64,000 nucleotides of DNA, from positions 15,334,405 to 15,398,404 of the forward strand of contig NC_052664.1 in assembly GCF_016802725.1 (NCBI RefSeq), written 5' to 3'. Numbering within the stretch: the stretch's first letter is position 1; the number at the start of each line of letters is the position of its first letter. Below are positions 28,676 through 40,878 of the stretch, piece by piece. The stretch is from Solenopsis invicta. Taxonomy: Eukaryota > Arthropoda > Insecta > Hymenoptera > Formicidae. Both the position numbers and the translations under genes were made by a program. A model generated the notes under the pieces. It had not been told where the DNA came from and made no database searches. It was given only the letters and a program-made list of their open reading frames with translations.

Positions 28676-31147
28676 CTTGTAATGCTTCAACGCCTCCGTC
28701 GTCATGTTGTTGTCACTCTTAATTATTGTAATATATAATGAATAACGATCACTGTTGAGTATTGTCTGATTGTAATACATTGATATTGAATTGATATTGA
28801 ATTGATAATCATTAATTAAAAGCGTAACATTAACTCTGTGGATGTAGCCATATTGGTGTGCGTGAAAATGAACCGCGCGAATGGATGTGTATTTGATCAA
28901 GAGCCGAAAGCATTGCACAGTATCGTAAAAAAAGAGTACATACGTTACTTTGGAATCTCGTGTGTGAGCGCCGAAGAGTCGTCGCATCGATTAACAACGT
29001 TGTCTAATCAACTGATCATTCCCTTCGTATTTACGCACAATTTGCCAAATCACACTATGTTATCTGTAAATCGGACAAGTCCGATCTATAGAGTGCCTGA
29101 TCCTTGTATGGATTTTACATACTCTTGGGGAAGATAAGTAGCCAATGCGATTCGAGGTTGGACGTTTCTTCGAGCTCGCAGCATTTAACGTGACATTCTG
29201 TCAATGCGTACGGCTAGTAGCGAATGACGACTGCCCGACGTGTATGCGCGTGTGCATGTGTCCTGTGCGTCAATTCAATGTGCAGTTATACGTGGAGAAA
29301 GTATTTATTGCTCAAAAAACATCGGAAGACCGTGGTGGAAAGGTAAGGAAGAGCGGGTAAAAGATACGGAGTTGTTGAGTAGGCTTACTGGAAAAGGAAT
29401 TGGGGGAGGGCGAGGTGGAAAGTCGGAAGAAGGGACAGACGGTGAAATCTACGCGGTGGCGAAGACACATCGCCAGACAGGGTAATAATTACGCGACAGG
29501 AAAGAGGCGAGAAATGATATAACTAATGAAGATAACGGGTCAACCGAACGATCCGACAACCATCCAGGTTTTCCTCGAGGATGAGGCGCGTGAATCGCGT
29601 GCTCGCCCGCTGTTCCGTGCACGAGAGAACGGGGCGTGCGGTACCCTCCCCCGCGCACGCCGACTTCAAATGGTACTAATAAACCCAAAGTGCCTCTGGT
29701 AGATTTTTGGGCATAAGCTTGAGTAATAAAGACTACATAGCATTTACTATAAAAAAAAAAGAAAGAAAGGAAAAGAGACACGACTACGACGCGACCGCTG
29801 ATTATAATAAAACAATAATAAAAGAGCCGAGAAAGAGAGAGAAAAAGGAGAACAAAAAATGAAAACGAAACACGGCGAGAGTGCTTCTAACGCGCCCTCC
29901 GCAAATCGATTGTGCGCGAAAGGCGAGCGGAGGTGCAGGCGTACCGGGTGTGTACGCGGTGCGTACGCTAATTAAACGTTTAGATAGATATTAACGTATA
30001 GTCGGTAGCCTAGTCTCTATGTCGGTGTCTGTCTGCCCTGAGTGTCTTTCCCACGGTGTACCCCTCAAGTGCGTGTACCTTGAAACCCCCGGCGAACAGA
30101 TTCCCTCACAGTCCAACGCCCTCGGTCACCGTCGTCCTCGAGTTCAGCCTCTCCCCCGCGTCACGTTCCCGGCCATGTATCGACCCATCGTGGATCCTCG
30201 CCGTCCTTTGTCTCCTGAGCTCTTCCCCCTCCCCTCTCCTGAATCTTCTCCAGTACCTCGACACCCCGTCTTTTAACGCAACTAACTGTGCTCACATCAC
30301 GCGTCATTCGCCACAATTACCGATCGGCACGTTTTGCTAAGTAAATATTATTATTATTGTATCGATGGTTCCTCATCAATTATGGAATATACGAATCCCG
30401 ATTTGTAAAATTCGACTTAACTAAGAAGATGTGTAATAACTTAATCATCGTATCGTTCATGCGTGGCTTGCTGCCCTGGCAGTCTAACTACCGTCGTATG
30501 CTTGAATGTGGAGATAGCGTGCGCGCCTCCGAGAGTGTTTCTGATGTATGTTAGAGTGTGCGAATGTATACGAATATCCATTATATTCCCGCTTCTCTGT
30601 GCGTCTTGTTCAAATTGTTTATTCCCTTTTCTCTCGTCGCCGTCAATCGAAAATCTGTCGGTTGAGCCACGAGAGTTAGAAGAAACAATCTAAAAAGAAA
30701 AAGAGACAAAGAAGACGGAGTTGCATGAATGGCTGAACGAATGCCAGGTGAATTGTGTAAGACTGAGAGAGGCAGCGGAGGGAGCTTGCCAATCAATCCT
30801 GAGGTCGCTCCCTCGCCGCTCATTTTTACGTCATAAATATTAATTATGATTATACATAAAGGATAAACACATCCAACAAAACATGATTACGTTATGTTTA
30901 TAATAGTCATGTTCCTTTCCGATCGATGATAATTGATAATAAATCTATATCAATCTTGCTACATTATTTTGTACTTGTTTTTTAATATTTCTTAATTTTT
31001 TAATCGTAATATATATACATATATATAAAAATCTATAAATAATGCCGTTTTTAAGTTATCAAACGTATTATTATCATTATTATTATTAATTATTATTTTT
31101 GTATAAATGTGTGATTAATAGTACGGATAGTGTAATAATTTTGTATG

Positions 31148-31153
31148 TTTATT
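31148..31153 (-). terminator. Poly(A) signal of the patched-domain gene
   Basis: AATAAA on the minus strand about 70 bp after the stop codon. A + strand AATAAA (31162-31167) lies 9 bp away. Confidence 0.5.
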
Positions 31154-31219
31154 GAACCAAAAATAAATATTATTGATAAAGAAAGAGCATTGGCTAAACA
31201 AACTATCTGTATTTCTGTT

Positions 31220-34200
31220 TCAATCTTCATCATCGGTCGCAGTAATGGCTTTCTCGGACATCGGTTGTGGTTGTTTTATCACGCGTAAACTTTGCGGTCC
31301 AATGCTGCTTAATACAACCGGTAATAGGAACAGTCCATTCCAGAGCCCGAACAAAATTACCAAAAAAAATATCCGGAAAAAGGTGATGAATACGTAGGAC
31401 GACGAGAAGCTCAGCATCGAGGCGGCGAGGAGCGTCGAACCTGCACCATACGCAACTGCTGCGCCGATGTGTCTGACCGCGATTAATGTTCGAGTTCTGC
31501 GAGCATTATCGTCATCTTCTCGAGACTCAGCATTCAGGAATGCATGTGCGACGTGTGCGGCATAATCCACACTTAAACCGACGCCGAGCTCGAGACCTGT
31601 AAATGAATTTTTACTGAATCTATAACAAGTTTAATGACGAGACTCTTTGATATTCAAAGTTCGCTTTATAACGATCTACTCGAGGCAACAAAAATAACTT
31701 ATGAGTATTATGTGTAATCTAAAAATAGAACATATACAATAAAACTCTATTTATGTCAGGAGATAAAACATAATCGAGATTTAGATAAAAGAGATTTATT
31801 AGCTTTCTTAATAGTTTCGATAATAAAAAACTCATATTAAGAAAACTGAAATCGCGAGCACGTCAAGTCTTATTATGAATTATATGAATAATTTAGATAA
31901 TAAGAATTCAACTATAAATTTAAAAATGACCATAAATTTGTTCGTAGAAAAAGTGCGTAAAAACGAAGTTATATTATAACAGAATGATAGATTTTTATTC
32001 TTATAAGAGAGAATAAGAAAATTGAGTACGAACCAAATTTATTTTTAGATTCATACTTTGCACATGATATTGTGATCTTGTAATATAAATATCTTTTCAC
32101 TTACTTCTTGCAATACAAAGTCATTTCAATAACAAAATAATGAATAAATCCACAAAAAAACTTGTTTAAATATTTTATAAAAAATTAAGACGATATTACG
32201 ATTTATTAAAAATTTCATTAGAATAAATCTTTTCTTATTAAACATTACACGCAAATGCAGATTCAAAAGATTTAAAGATCAATGTAATATAATACATGAG
32301 CCAAGTTAGATCGTGCTACTATAAATAAAACTTTAAACATTGCCCTCTCAGAAAAACTTCTAATAACAAGACTAAAAATAAATAAAAAAAGCTCGTTTGT
32401 CTAAAAATAGAATACTAAGAAAGATAATAGACGAGCTATTTAAAGATATCAAATGTATATTTTTAATCAACGAAGTTATAAATAAGAACGTTCTGACTTC
32501 ACTTAGACATCTCAACAATACATAATTTTAATACTTGAATAATATAAAGATCTTAAAAACGTACAACGATAAAAACAACGACTTGACAGCCAACGTAATG
32601 TAATACATATTAACTCGTCATACATGCGTCTAACCATTGCAATGAATTTATATCTTCTTAAATATTGATATTGTTTAGATTCTTAAAAATTATTTCTGTT
32701 AGGCTGATGACGACTGTAATTGTAAGTGAAATCGACACGTTCCTGATTATAACTTAGTTAATTAAAAAATATACGTTTGACATCCACATGATAAACTCTA
32801 ATGAACTCGAAAATATAGAATTACGTATCAAAGAAAGATTACCACTTATCACTTGCATGTGGAATTGTTGCTCTTACCAAATATCTACTCACGCATATCT
32901 AATCACGCACAATTCTGTAAATAGATGATTGATGGACATCCGGCGGGAATAACATTTTCGCATGCGAGCGATAAATGCTCTCTATGATACATAATTCTAT
33001 ACTTTCAATTCTATTAGAGTTTATTCACGTTCACTAAAGATGACCAAATTCAAGTTCAAAACATTTGATATTGTTTTTAATATACAAAGTTTAAAGCTTT
33101 ATTTATAATAGCACGATTGAGCTGGCTTCATTAGCTCTTGATATTTATTGTATTATATTTATTTTTCTTCTATTTTATCTTTTCTTATTTGTATTGAGGT
33201 ATATGTGTACATCTATCTTTTGCATAAATAGAATAATAAAATCACGAATTACGAAGAAAATAAACAAAAACGAAACATACTCACCAATGCAGGACACTAC
33301 GCCTATCGTTAGTCCCCAGAAATACATGAAGCCGCATACATTTAGTAAGGTAAGAAGTACACAGAGTAAAATCCAACAACAAGTCTGCATTTCGGCGATA
33401 AGGAACGCTGTGGTACCCATAACACAGATTAATGCCAGGATAACGTTTCGCAACACTTCTTGACTGATTAATTTATCGGTAGTCCAAGTTCCAAACAATT
33501 TGCACCACACTGTTACGTATCCATGAATATGTGCTTCACTTGCTAGCAGTTTACTATTATCCATCGCTGGAATCCATTTGTCAGGACTCCTAAATTGTCT
33601 AAAGGTGAAATCAATGGTTGCGACTACAATCTGTGGGGCATTTCTACCGCATCTAAACTTCTCTTTGAAAATGAAATTTCTTTGATATTTACCACCAGCT
33701 CGACTAAAAAGAAATTTCGATAAATAATGATGGAATTTGTCGTCCGCGATTTTCGTAGTCTTTAAATCTGAATAATAAAAGAAAAACGTTCAATTAATAT
33801 ACGAAATCATTTAACTAATCAATAAATGATACGTTTGTCTTAAAAGCTTTGCAAAAAACGCATCTTTATATTCAATGAGGTAAATTTCGAGTGTAAATTC
33901 ATTTAAAATTTTATATTTTCTTTCAAAATTAAGTTAAAAATTTTTCGTAACTTTTAAGACGAACGACACAAATAAATATAAGATGAGTAACCTGTGGCGA
34001 AATACGTCGACACAAATTTTGTGAAATCAATCGGCCAAGGTTCTATGTTTTTTATAAAAGACGCATTCTGTAAGCGTTCTGTCATAGATATTATCTTAGA
34101 AAATTCAGAGGGGTAATCAATATCATCTCCCATAATGACAAAAGCCTCAAATCCTAAATTAGGAAATGTCCTTGTATGGACTTCTAAATATTGCTCTAAG

Positions 34201-37200
34201 TATGATCCTTTTGGTAACAGCCACGTTGGGTCAAACCATTGTTTCAACTGAAGCGAACCGACAATACCGATAGACATCAATACAAGAGTAATTAATACTA
34301 TAATAATTTTCCCAGGCGTAGTCAATACTATCCGTGAGTACAGAAAATTTATAAATTTCCAGGAAACTGTATCGCTCACGTCAAATGATTTGGATGTAAA
34401 GTTTTCATGCACAATACATGGTAACATTCCATTTCTCTTTTGTTCTATTCTCTGAGTATCCAAGGTAAAGCAGGCAATAAAAAATGTAATTTGTAATAAA
34501 TATGTCACAAATACGCCAACTGCAGCATAGATACAAAAGGATTGAAGTGACGGTAATATCTAAAAAAAAGATATTAAACATGTTATAAAAATTTTATACA
34601 AAAAATATATTCTCATATAATTGATTAATGTAACGCATTCTTGCATACATTCATATTCGTACATATTGTAATTTTTTACATACTGTAGAAGCACCAATGA
34701 TGAATGCCACGACATCGGTAAACGAAGTAACACTAATAGCAGAACCGGCATGACCTAATGCAAGGCCGATTCTTTCTACGAGTGGCTTGTTTAAATTTGA
34801 TTCATGAGTGTGTACCTCCGTCCAAGCTGCATGAAATACAAAAATATCATCTATTCCTAGACCCAAAAGCAAAAATGGCAATGACGTGTGGACTGGACCG
34901 TACGGGATTCCGATCAGAGAACATATTCCCACTGCAAGTATAAATGCAGCACCCACACACAAAAGACCAGTACTAGTAAGACAAAACTGTGGAAAAGTGA
35001 AGAACATTCATTAAATAAAAATACTAAATTACTTAGAAAGTGTTACTTTTGTAATAACCATACGTACTCGCCATTCCACCCAATTGTGATTCGACAAAAT
35101 TGTTAAGACGTACAAAAACATTAATAAAATTCCTATAATTAATTTATCTATATCTTGAAATATGGATGTGCTAGAAATATCTCCAAAACTTCTTCCAGCT
35201 ATGTAATAGAGATTCAAGGAATTATTTGCATTTCTTTCGCTCTGCAGTTGATTTGAAAGATTTTTCATATTTTCCACATAAGCTGATTCCCATTTCAATA
35301 CTTTATCTGTTGCCTATGTATAAAATATAAATAATTGGTTTTTATTTCATAAACTAATTTTTACTTGTTTTAAATTTAATGTTATGAATTAAAATAAAAT
35401 TTTGAATAATTTTTTGCTAATATAGTAAAAAATATTATTTGTAATTGATGACAATAGAAATAATAATTTTATACCAAAGAACAAACAACAATAATAAATA
35501 TAACAATAATAAAACCAATAATAAATATAATTATTAATATTTTTAATACTTTATTAAAATGTACGATTGAAATAGATAGATAGAGAAGGACAGAGCACTC
35601 TGTCTACACGGCTGCTGTGTGTACTGTTATGTGTCTCAAGTGTTAAGAGATACATCTTAATTCTAACAATTAAAAAAGCTCAATGCAAGAGGATTCTAGA
35701 AAAATTTGGTTTCTTGCTTTTCACAGACTCTATACATGTTGAAAGATAAGCGAAAACAATTATTAATTCTCAGTTTACACTCTATTCATTGAGGAGAGAA
35801 ACCATAATTCTCGGATAAAAACTCATCTGAATAGAATAAAAACAAGAAATCAAATGTTTCTAGAATCCTCTTGCATCGAGCTTTTTTGGTTGGAAAGCTC
35901 CCTTTTTCTCTGCTCACACAGATCCATATAAACTCAGAGTCAGCTTTCTTCCCACTATGTTATCCATGTGCGCAGATTCGGTTTCTCTCAGTGAATAAAG
36001 TATACATGTTTTGCTATAAGTGACATACACACACATCTCTTTCACATTGCTGATTAGCTAATTTTATGTAAAATTTTCTGATTGGTGATATATACTAGAA
36101 AACTTCTAGGCAATGATTGATTTGAGTGGATGTGTCTTATTATACATGCGCTAACCGGACCTTCCTACATACATATTATATACATGTATAATGTGTAGGT
36201 TGCTTGTATGTGTATGTATGTATATACATTAATGTCACATATTATTATTTTTAAATTTACAAATCCATGATATTTATGATAAGTTATGATAATGAAAAAG
36301 GCCTAAATCATATTAAAAATTTTCTAAAGTTTTCAACTTTTTTTCTTTTTTTAATTTATTTTCCAATTATTTCAAAAAATATAAAATAATTTATAATAAA
36401 CTTAAAAATGTTACGCAACATTTATTCAATATTAAAATAGTACATTAAAGAAATATAATTCAGGCCTTGATGTGAACTCACCTTACCCAATCAGCAGTTC
36501 CAGCCAAATTCCCAATTTTATCCATGTCCACATTGAGAAAATTAATATAAACCATCATAGAAGTCCTTACAGCTGTCGCAGCAATAATTCTACCTTTCTC
36601 ATCTAAAGTTACATCTCCCAGAAGGTCACTGAAGTTCACGGCGTGACCCATTGTGGGACTCACTTTAATCGTATTTATCTTTGTGATAATTTCTTCCATA
36701 GAATCTCTTTCAATTTTAGCACTATCAAAATTCCAAATATCCAAAATACTAAGCAAAATGCAGCCCATAGGTAAGCTCTCAATTACGCTGCAATACATAT
36801 TACTATCGACATGAATCGAAGGCTCAAATGTTTTATTAACTTCAGTGAAATCATCATCAAAAAAATTGTCCTCCAAGAGAGAACTTTGTCTCTTAACTCT
36901 TAACATATTTTCTTTGATAAAAGGAATTCTGTAAATAAAAATGTCTTTTGTGAGTATAATTGATCATGTTTTTTTTTTATAAAACTTATCTAAAATTTTT
37001 TATTATATATAAATTTAGAATATATGAAAAAACATTTTGTACAAAAATTATACAGTTTAAAAGAGATAAATTAATTTTTGAAAAAATTAATTTTTCAAAA
37101 TCACTACAAGTTACTTATTTTTTTTTTATGGAATTATGATTTTTTTACATAATGTAATTTTTTGTTTATTCAGCATATAAGAGTATTGAAGTAGAAGTGT

Positions 37201-38058
37201 CAAAAAAAAAATCAATAATAAAGTTTATGACAGATTTTACAGTTTACTCTGGTATATTTTGACATAAAATGTAAATAGTAAGTTGTTATATTTTTTTACT
37301 TTATTAATACATTGCATAGAATAATGATATTAATACATATGCATAGAATAATGATATGAATCAATTGATGTCAGGAAAACACATGAATGTTTTTCAAGAA
37401 TAAAACATATATAATAAAAATGTCATATTTCATACTTACTTCATACAAACATCTGTCCAAGAAATGTTTTCAACTGGTGTTCGAACAGAAATCATTTGTT
37501 TAGTGATGTCATTTAACTGCAACAGATAAAAAGAAAGTAGAATGAATTACTAAGAACTCGTTATAATCACTTGCACAATTGAGAAACAAGAGATAAATCA
37601 TCCATTAATACCCTGATAAGCGACTGCTGTTCTAGTATATTATCGCCAGTTAGAATAAACGTTTGAATTCGTAGAGCCTTTAATGAATGCGACATTAGCC
37701 ATTCGGTATCTGTCACAAAATCAGAATCTGGTGGAACCCAAAGGTTCATAGGATTCTTTTCAATCCGGAAACGTAACATGCCTAGGATACAGATTAATAC
37801 CGCCACGAAACATCCAAGCAGCCACTTGTACGGATTTTGGGCGATGTGTACTCCAAGCCTGCAACGACGTTGCTCCATTGTTATCATTCAGTACTTGTCA
37901 GTTTCGGCACTTTCAAATTTCGCAACAAAGACTTACCGATAAAAAAAATGCTCTACTGTTCTGGATATGTGTTCTGGTAGACTATGCCAAAATCTACGGC
38001 ACGATTGTTTTCTAACAACACAAGCCTCTTCATGCATCTCGATTTTTTCGATGGTCAT
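31220..38058 (-). CDS. Patched domain-containing protein (PTCHD3-like RND permease), complete, nine exons
   Basis: Polytopic membrane protein of the patched/dispatched/NPC1 (RND) superfamily; relatives move sterols or lipids, and the substrate here is unknown. Exons from the start: 38058-37937, 37858-37612, 37516-37440, 36928-36487, 35313-35068, 34986-34684, 34559-33992, 33767-33285, 31596-31220; phases agree at every join and give 954 aa. The first exon starts MTIEKIEMHEE and ends HFFYR, joining LGVHIAQNPYKW. First membrane span about 54-71; large extracellular loop with WTDVC; sterol-sensing-type bundle in exons 5-6 with GIDDIF (Asp about 424-425); second loop; second bundle with GLSVDYAAH (Asp about 840). 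Both Asp motifs match the proton-relay positions of RND transporters. Start supported by good coding match and no better upstream ATG seen. It is convergent with Plexin A, with AATAAA on this strand at 31148-31153. The exon 2 donor (AGG|GTATTA) was chosen to keep frame. The symbol is left blank because orthology within this multi-copy family cannot be settled. Confidence 0.92.
31597..33284 (-). other. Last intron of the patched-domain gene
   Basis: AT-rich, 1.7 kb, bounded by GTGAG and a CAG acceptor. No exon is seen in it. It holds a decayed copy of the dispersed hammerhead-like motif at 33032-33065. Confidence 0.7.
35314..36486 (-). other. Intron 4 of the patched-domain gene
   Basis: 1.2 kb, bounded by TGG|GTAAGG and an ATAG acceptor. 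It contains the inverted-repeat element at 35672-35887 and a short palindrome near 36169-36203. Confidence 0.65.
35672..35887. mobile_element. MITE-like element with ~48-bp terminal inverted repeats
   Basis: The left end AAAAAAGCTCAATGCAAGAG is repeated inverted at the right end with one change (CTCGATGC) and continues through GATTCTAGAAA and TTTCTTG. 216 bp, in intron 4 of the patched-domain gene. No coding capacity. Confidence 0.7.
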
Positions 38059-38726
38059 AATGAAGAGACTAATCTAATGTAGCGTCTGACCGATGCGATT
38101 CAAATGTCTCGTCTATCGAGAAGATATGGCACTTTAGACCGGTCGCAGATAATCGTGAATCGAGATTAATTACTGTTATCGTACGTAATGCATCGCGAGT
38201 CTCGCACGCAATCGCGAATGCTGGAAATAGCATCAGATAAAGCGTTTTATAACCTTCAAATGCAGGCGCTCACATCTTCACATACGTACTCGTGTGATCA
38301 TAATGACTTATTAAAAAATCAAATAATAATGCGTTTTTATGAGCCTGTTTCTCGCTTGTACGTATGCACCAGACATCTTCAGATATTCAACAACACTTCG
38401 CATTATTATTCACCGTGCACTAAGCGTATTACGTCTGCGCATCAGTATGCGCGATAGGTCGACTTATCCTCATCGGCTGTTAAAAGTAGGGGTACTCAAT
38501 AAAACCTAGGTCACGAAACTCTATTTCCTTCCTACACACTAGCATCATCTTGGCAATGAAATTACACAATAATCGCTAATTTTAATTATTCTGTCATCTT
38601 TACATAAAGTTGGTCGCGAAATATTAATAAGTTCTCGATCTCTTCTATATTTTTACATATTTTTTAAAATTACAGCATTGTCCTGAAAATTCGTTTACAC
38701 TTTCTCGCTATATTATTTCAGTAGCA

Positions 38727-39083
38727 AACAATATTTTTAAAAAATTTGAAAAATAAAAATTCTAAAAATGTTAAAAATAATGAGTTGACTCTTCTCTTTA
38801 TTTCATTTAAAAAAAAAGAATAATTTTTAATGTTTAGAACAAGTTTATTTCAACATTGAAAAAATCTGTTCTATAATATTAAATAAATGTTTTAAAAAAC
38901 TTTAATTGTAATTTGACTAAAAAACACATTTTTTCAAGTATTGAAATAAACGTTTTTTATAGATGTTAAAAATTATCCTTTTATTAAAACAAACTGTTAT
39001 TTAATGAAATAAAGGATACTTTTATTTTTAATGTTTTTAAAAAATGTTTTTTAAATGTTTAAATATATTTTTAAAAATGTTTA
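38727..39083. mobile_element. Long AT-rich hairpin element
   Basis: Arms of about 165 bp; for example CTTTATTTCATT, GGATAATTTTTAA-like, TTTATTTCAA and TTGAAAAAAT blocks occur in the same order on the opposite strand of the other arm. A partial direct copy lies at 39335-39475. Confidence 0.55.
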
Positions 39084-39258
39084 CTACTTGGGATTACTAC
39101 CTTGAAATTACAAAAAAGCAGTCAGACCTCATATAGAACTAGAGTTGCCAAGTTAAAGAATTTTTCTCCAACTTTGAGATTGCTGATATTAAATATTCAA
39201 TAAAAATCAGATTATAAAAATATCTGTTTTTTCCCACTCTGTATACTTATGCAGTTTA

Positions 39259-39475
39259 CTTGGCAATAAATTTACTTAATAATTGCATAATTTTAATTAT
39301 GCTGTCGATTATTTCTATCGCGAGATTAAGCTTTAAGTTTTTTAAATAAAATAAAGTTCTCTTATTTTTTATTCTCATTAAAAAAAATTTATTTTAATGA
39401 AAGGATAATTATTTTAACATTTGAAAAAATGTGTTCTTTAATATGAAATAAATGTTTGTAAAAACTTTTAATTTT
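39259..39475. repeat. Partial direct copy of the 38.55-38.9 kb sequence
   Basis: CTTGGCAATAAATTTAC, TTTTAATTATGCTGTC and CGCGAGATTAA repeat the order seen at 38550-38632, and 39335-39475 repeats part of the hairpin arm (TTGAAAAAATGTGTTCT). Confidence 0.5.
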
Positions 39476-39480
39476 CTGAA

Positions 39481-40163
39481 TGTGAAAAATTGCAAAAGAA
39501 CTATATCACGACATCGATGACCGTCACGCGAAACGGTACGTGTACGATTGATATGAACATTGCGGCGCGATGCGATGGACGACTTCGCAGCGAGAGACGC
39601 TCGCCAACTTCACGTCGTCCCACAAGAGAGAGAAAAAGATCTAACGTGCGCGTCTCTGGGCGATCGCTATTTCGTATGAATATTCACGGCACTGTACGTT
39701 GCACACGAAAGCGCGGATATAACTGTAATACGTGCAAGAAGAATCTGCTCGATATCAATAACGCGAACGGCACGAAACGCTGCAACACGACGAAATTTGC
39801 GGTGAATCGGGCGCGCGGTAACCTTCATACCGTTCGCGAGAACGTTGTGTTGTTCCGGCTGAAAATTTCATGGTATCGGTATCGCGGCGGCTCTTCGTCG
39901 CATAATTTTATCACGCGTGTGTCGAAATCGAGGTTTCCGCATCTCTACCTACCGCGATGAAACGCGTATCCTCGCGGTTATTGTATGTCCCTTTCACTAC
40001 GTGTTGATGTCGCTTCGCTGGGAGTGCCATCAACAAAGAGTTGCACTTTGCTTTGAAATTAGCCCGCGATTGTAATTAATCTATTTGCGAGTGTTGTGTT
40101 GTGCATTGGATCTAAGGGAGGCGGAGGCCCGGGAGGAATCGGCCAACGGCGGAACAACCCTGT
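39481..40163 (+). promoter_or_regulatory. GC-rich, first-exon-like block ending in a strong splice donor
   Basis: A 680-bp island rich in CG dinucleotides inside very AT-rich DNA. It ends in GTG|GTAAGT at 40163/40164, a near-consensus donor, and is followed at once by AT-rich intron-like sequence. A 156-codon open frame (39490-39960) fills part of it, but its Arg/Ser-rich product resembles nothing known and is probably chance in GC-rich DNA. The simplest reading is the promoter and untranslated first exon of a + strand gene whose coding exons lie further right, perhaps beyond the window. Confidence 0.35.
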
Positions 40164-40824
40164 GGTAAGTAACATTATATTTTTTAATGTTAATTGTGTC
40201 GTTTGAGCTCTAATCTAGATTTCGTATTTGTTGAAGGTTAATGTAACGTTAACGTTACGACTCCGCTGCTGTGCGTCATGAAGGTCGGTGAGTGAGAAAT
40301 TATACTGCTTATCTAGATCGGAATAATGGATTCCGATGAATTAATACTGCTTATCTTAGATCGGAATAACGGATCCGTATAAGATATTTATGCAAATATG
40401 TATATTTTGCGTATACATGTTAAGTTAAAAACGTTACAAATATAAAATAAAATTTGAATTATTCAAGATAAATGATTTAGAATAACATATACTAAGAAGT
40501 TAATAACTTGACTAAATTTTTCAGCTCGATTTTTTCAGTTTAACCATTTATGTATTTGATTTAAATATGTTAAATACTCAAACTTCAGTTTAAGCATTTA
40601 CATATTTAATTTAACTATGTACATATATATTTAACTTATATACATAAATATTTAAAGTAAAGAAATTCAATCAAGAAAAATTTAGTTAAGTTAACAACAT
40701 TTTTCTCAGTGTAAATACTTAACCTTTTAAATGATCGTCTTTTCCTATTACATATACATTCATCGCCATTCGTCAATAATATTATACGTATTGATTTGAA
40801 ATAAATGCAAATATAAATTGGATA

Positions 40825-40878
40825 TTTTTTAGTAATAATTATTGGTAATAATTTTTTAGTAATAATTATTGGTAATAA
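40825..40878. repeat. 27-bp tandem duplication
   Basis: Two identical units starting TTTTTTAGTAATAATTATTG and ending GTAATAA. Confidence 0.85.

Larger units (their letters stand above)
27134..31200 (+). other. Plexin A 3' UTR and convergent intergenic region
   Basis: Follows the Plexin A stop codon. It is clearly richer in G and C than the flanking introns up to about 30.8 kb, as expected for transcribed or conserved sequence, but none of its open frames resembles a protein. AATAAA hexamers on the + strand occur near 29678, 29725 and 31162, so the 3' UTR could be about 2.6 to 4 kb long. A TC-rich microsatellite lies at 28640-28675. The 3' end is a guess without transcript data. Confidence 0.5.
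38059..39480. other. Upstream region of the patched-domain gene with duplicated AT-rich elements
   Basis: No gene recognised. Up to about 38.5 kb it is moderately GC-rich and could hold the promoter and 5' UTR of the patched-domain gene. From 38.55 to 39.48 kb it is filled by one long hairpin and a partial direct copy of it, described separately. Confidence 0.5.

Noticed and set aside
37859..37887. ATG at 37887 as start of the patched-domain protein
   Set aside because: It lies in the intron just before the GTTGCAG acceptor; the exon at 38058-37937 joins in phase and gives the family's FFYRLG sequence.
39490..39960. 156-codon open frame
   Set aside because: Low-complexity basic product; more likely an untranslated first exon.
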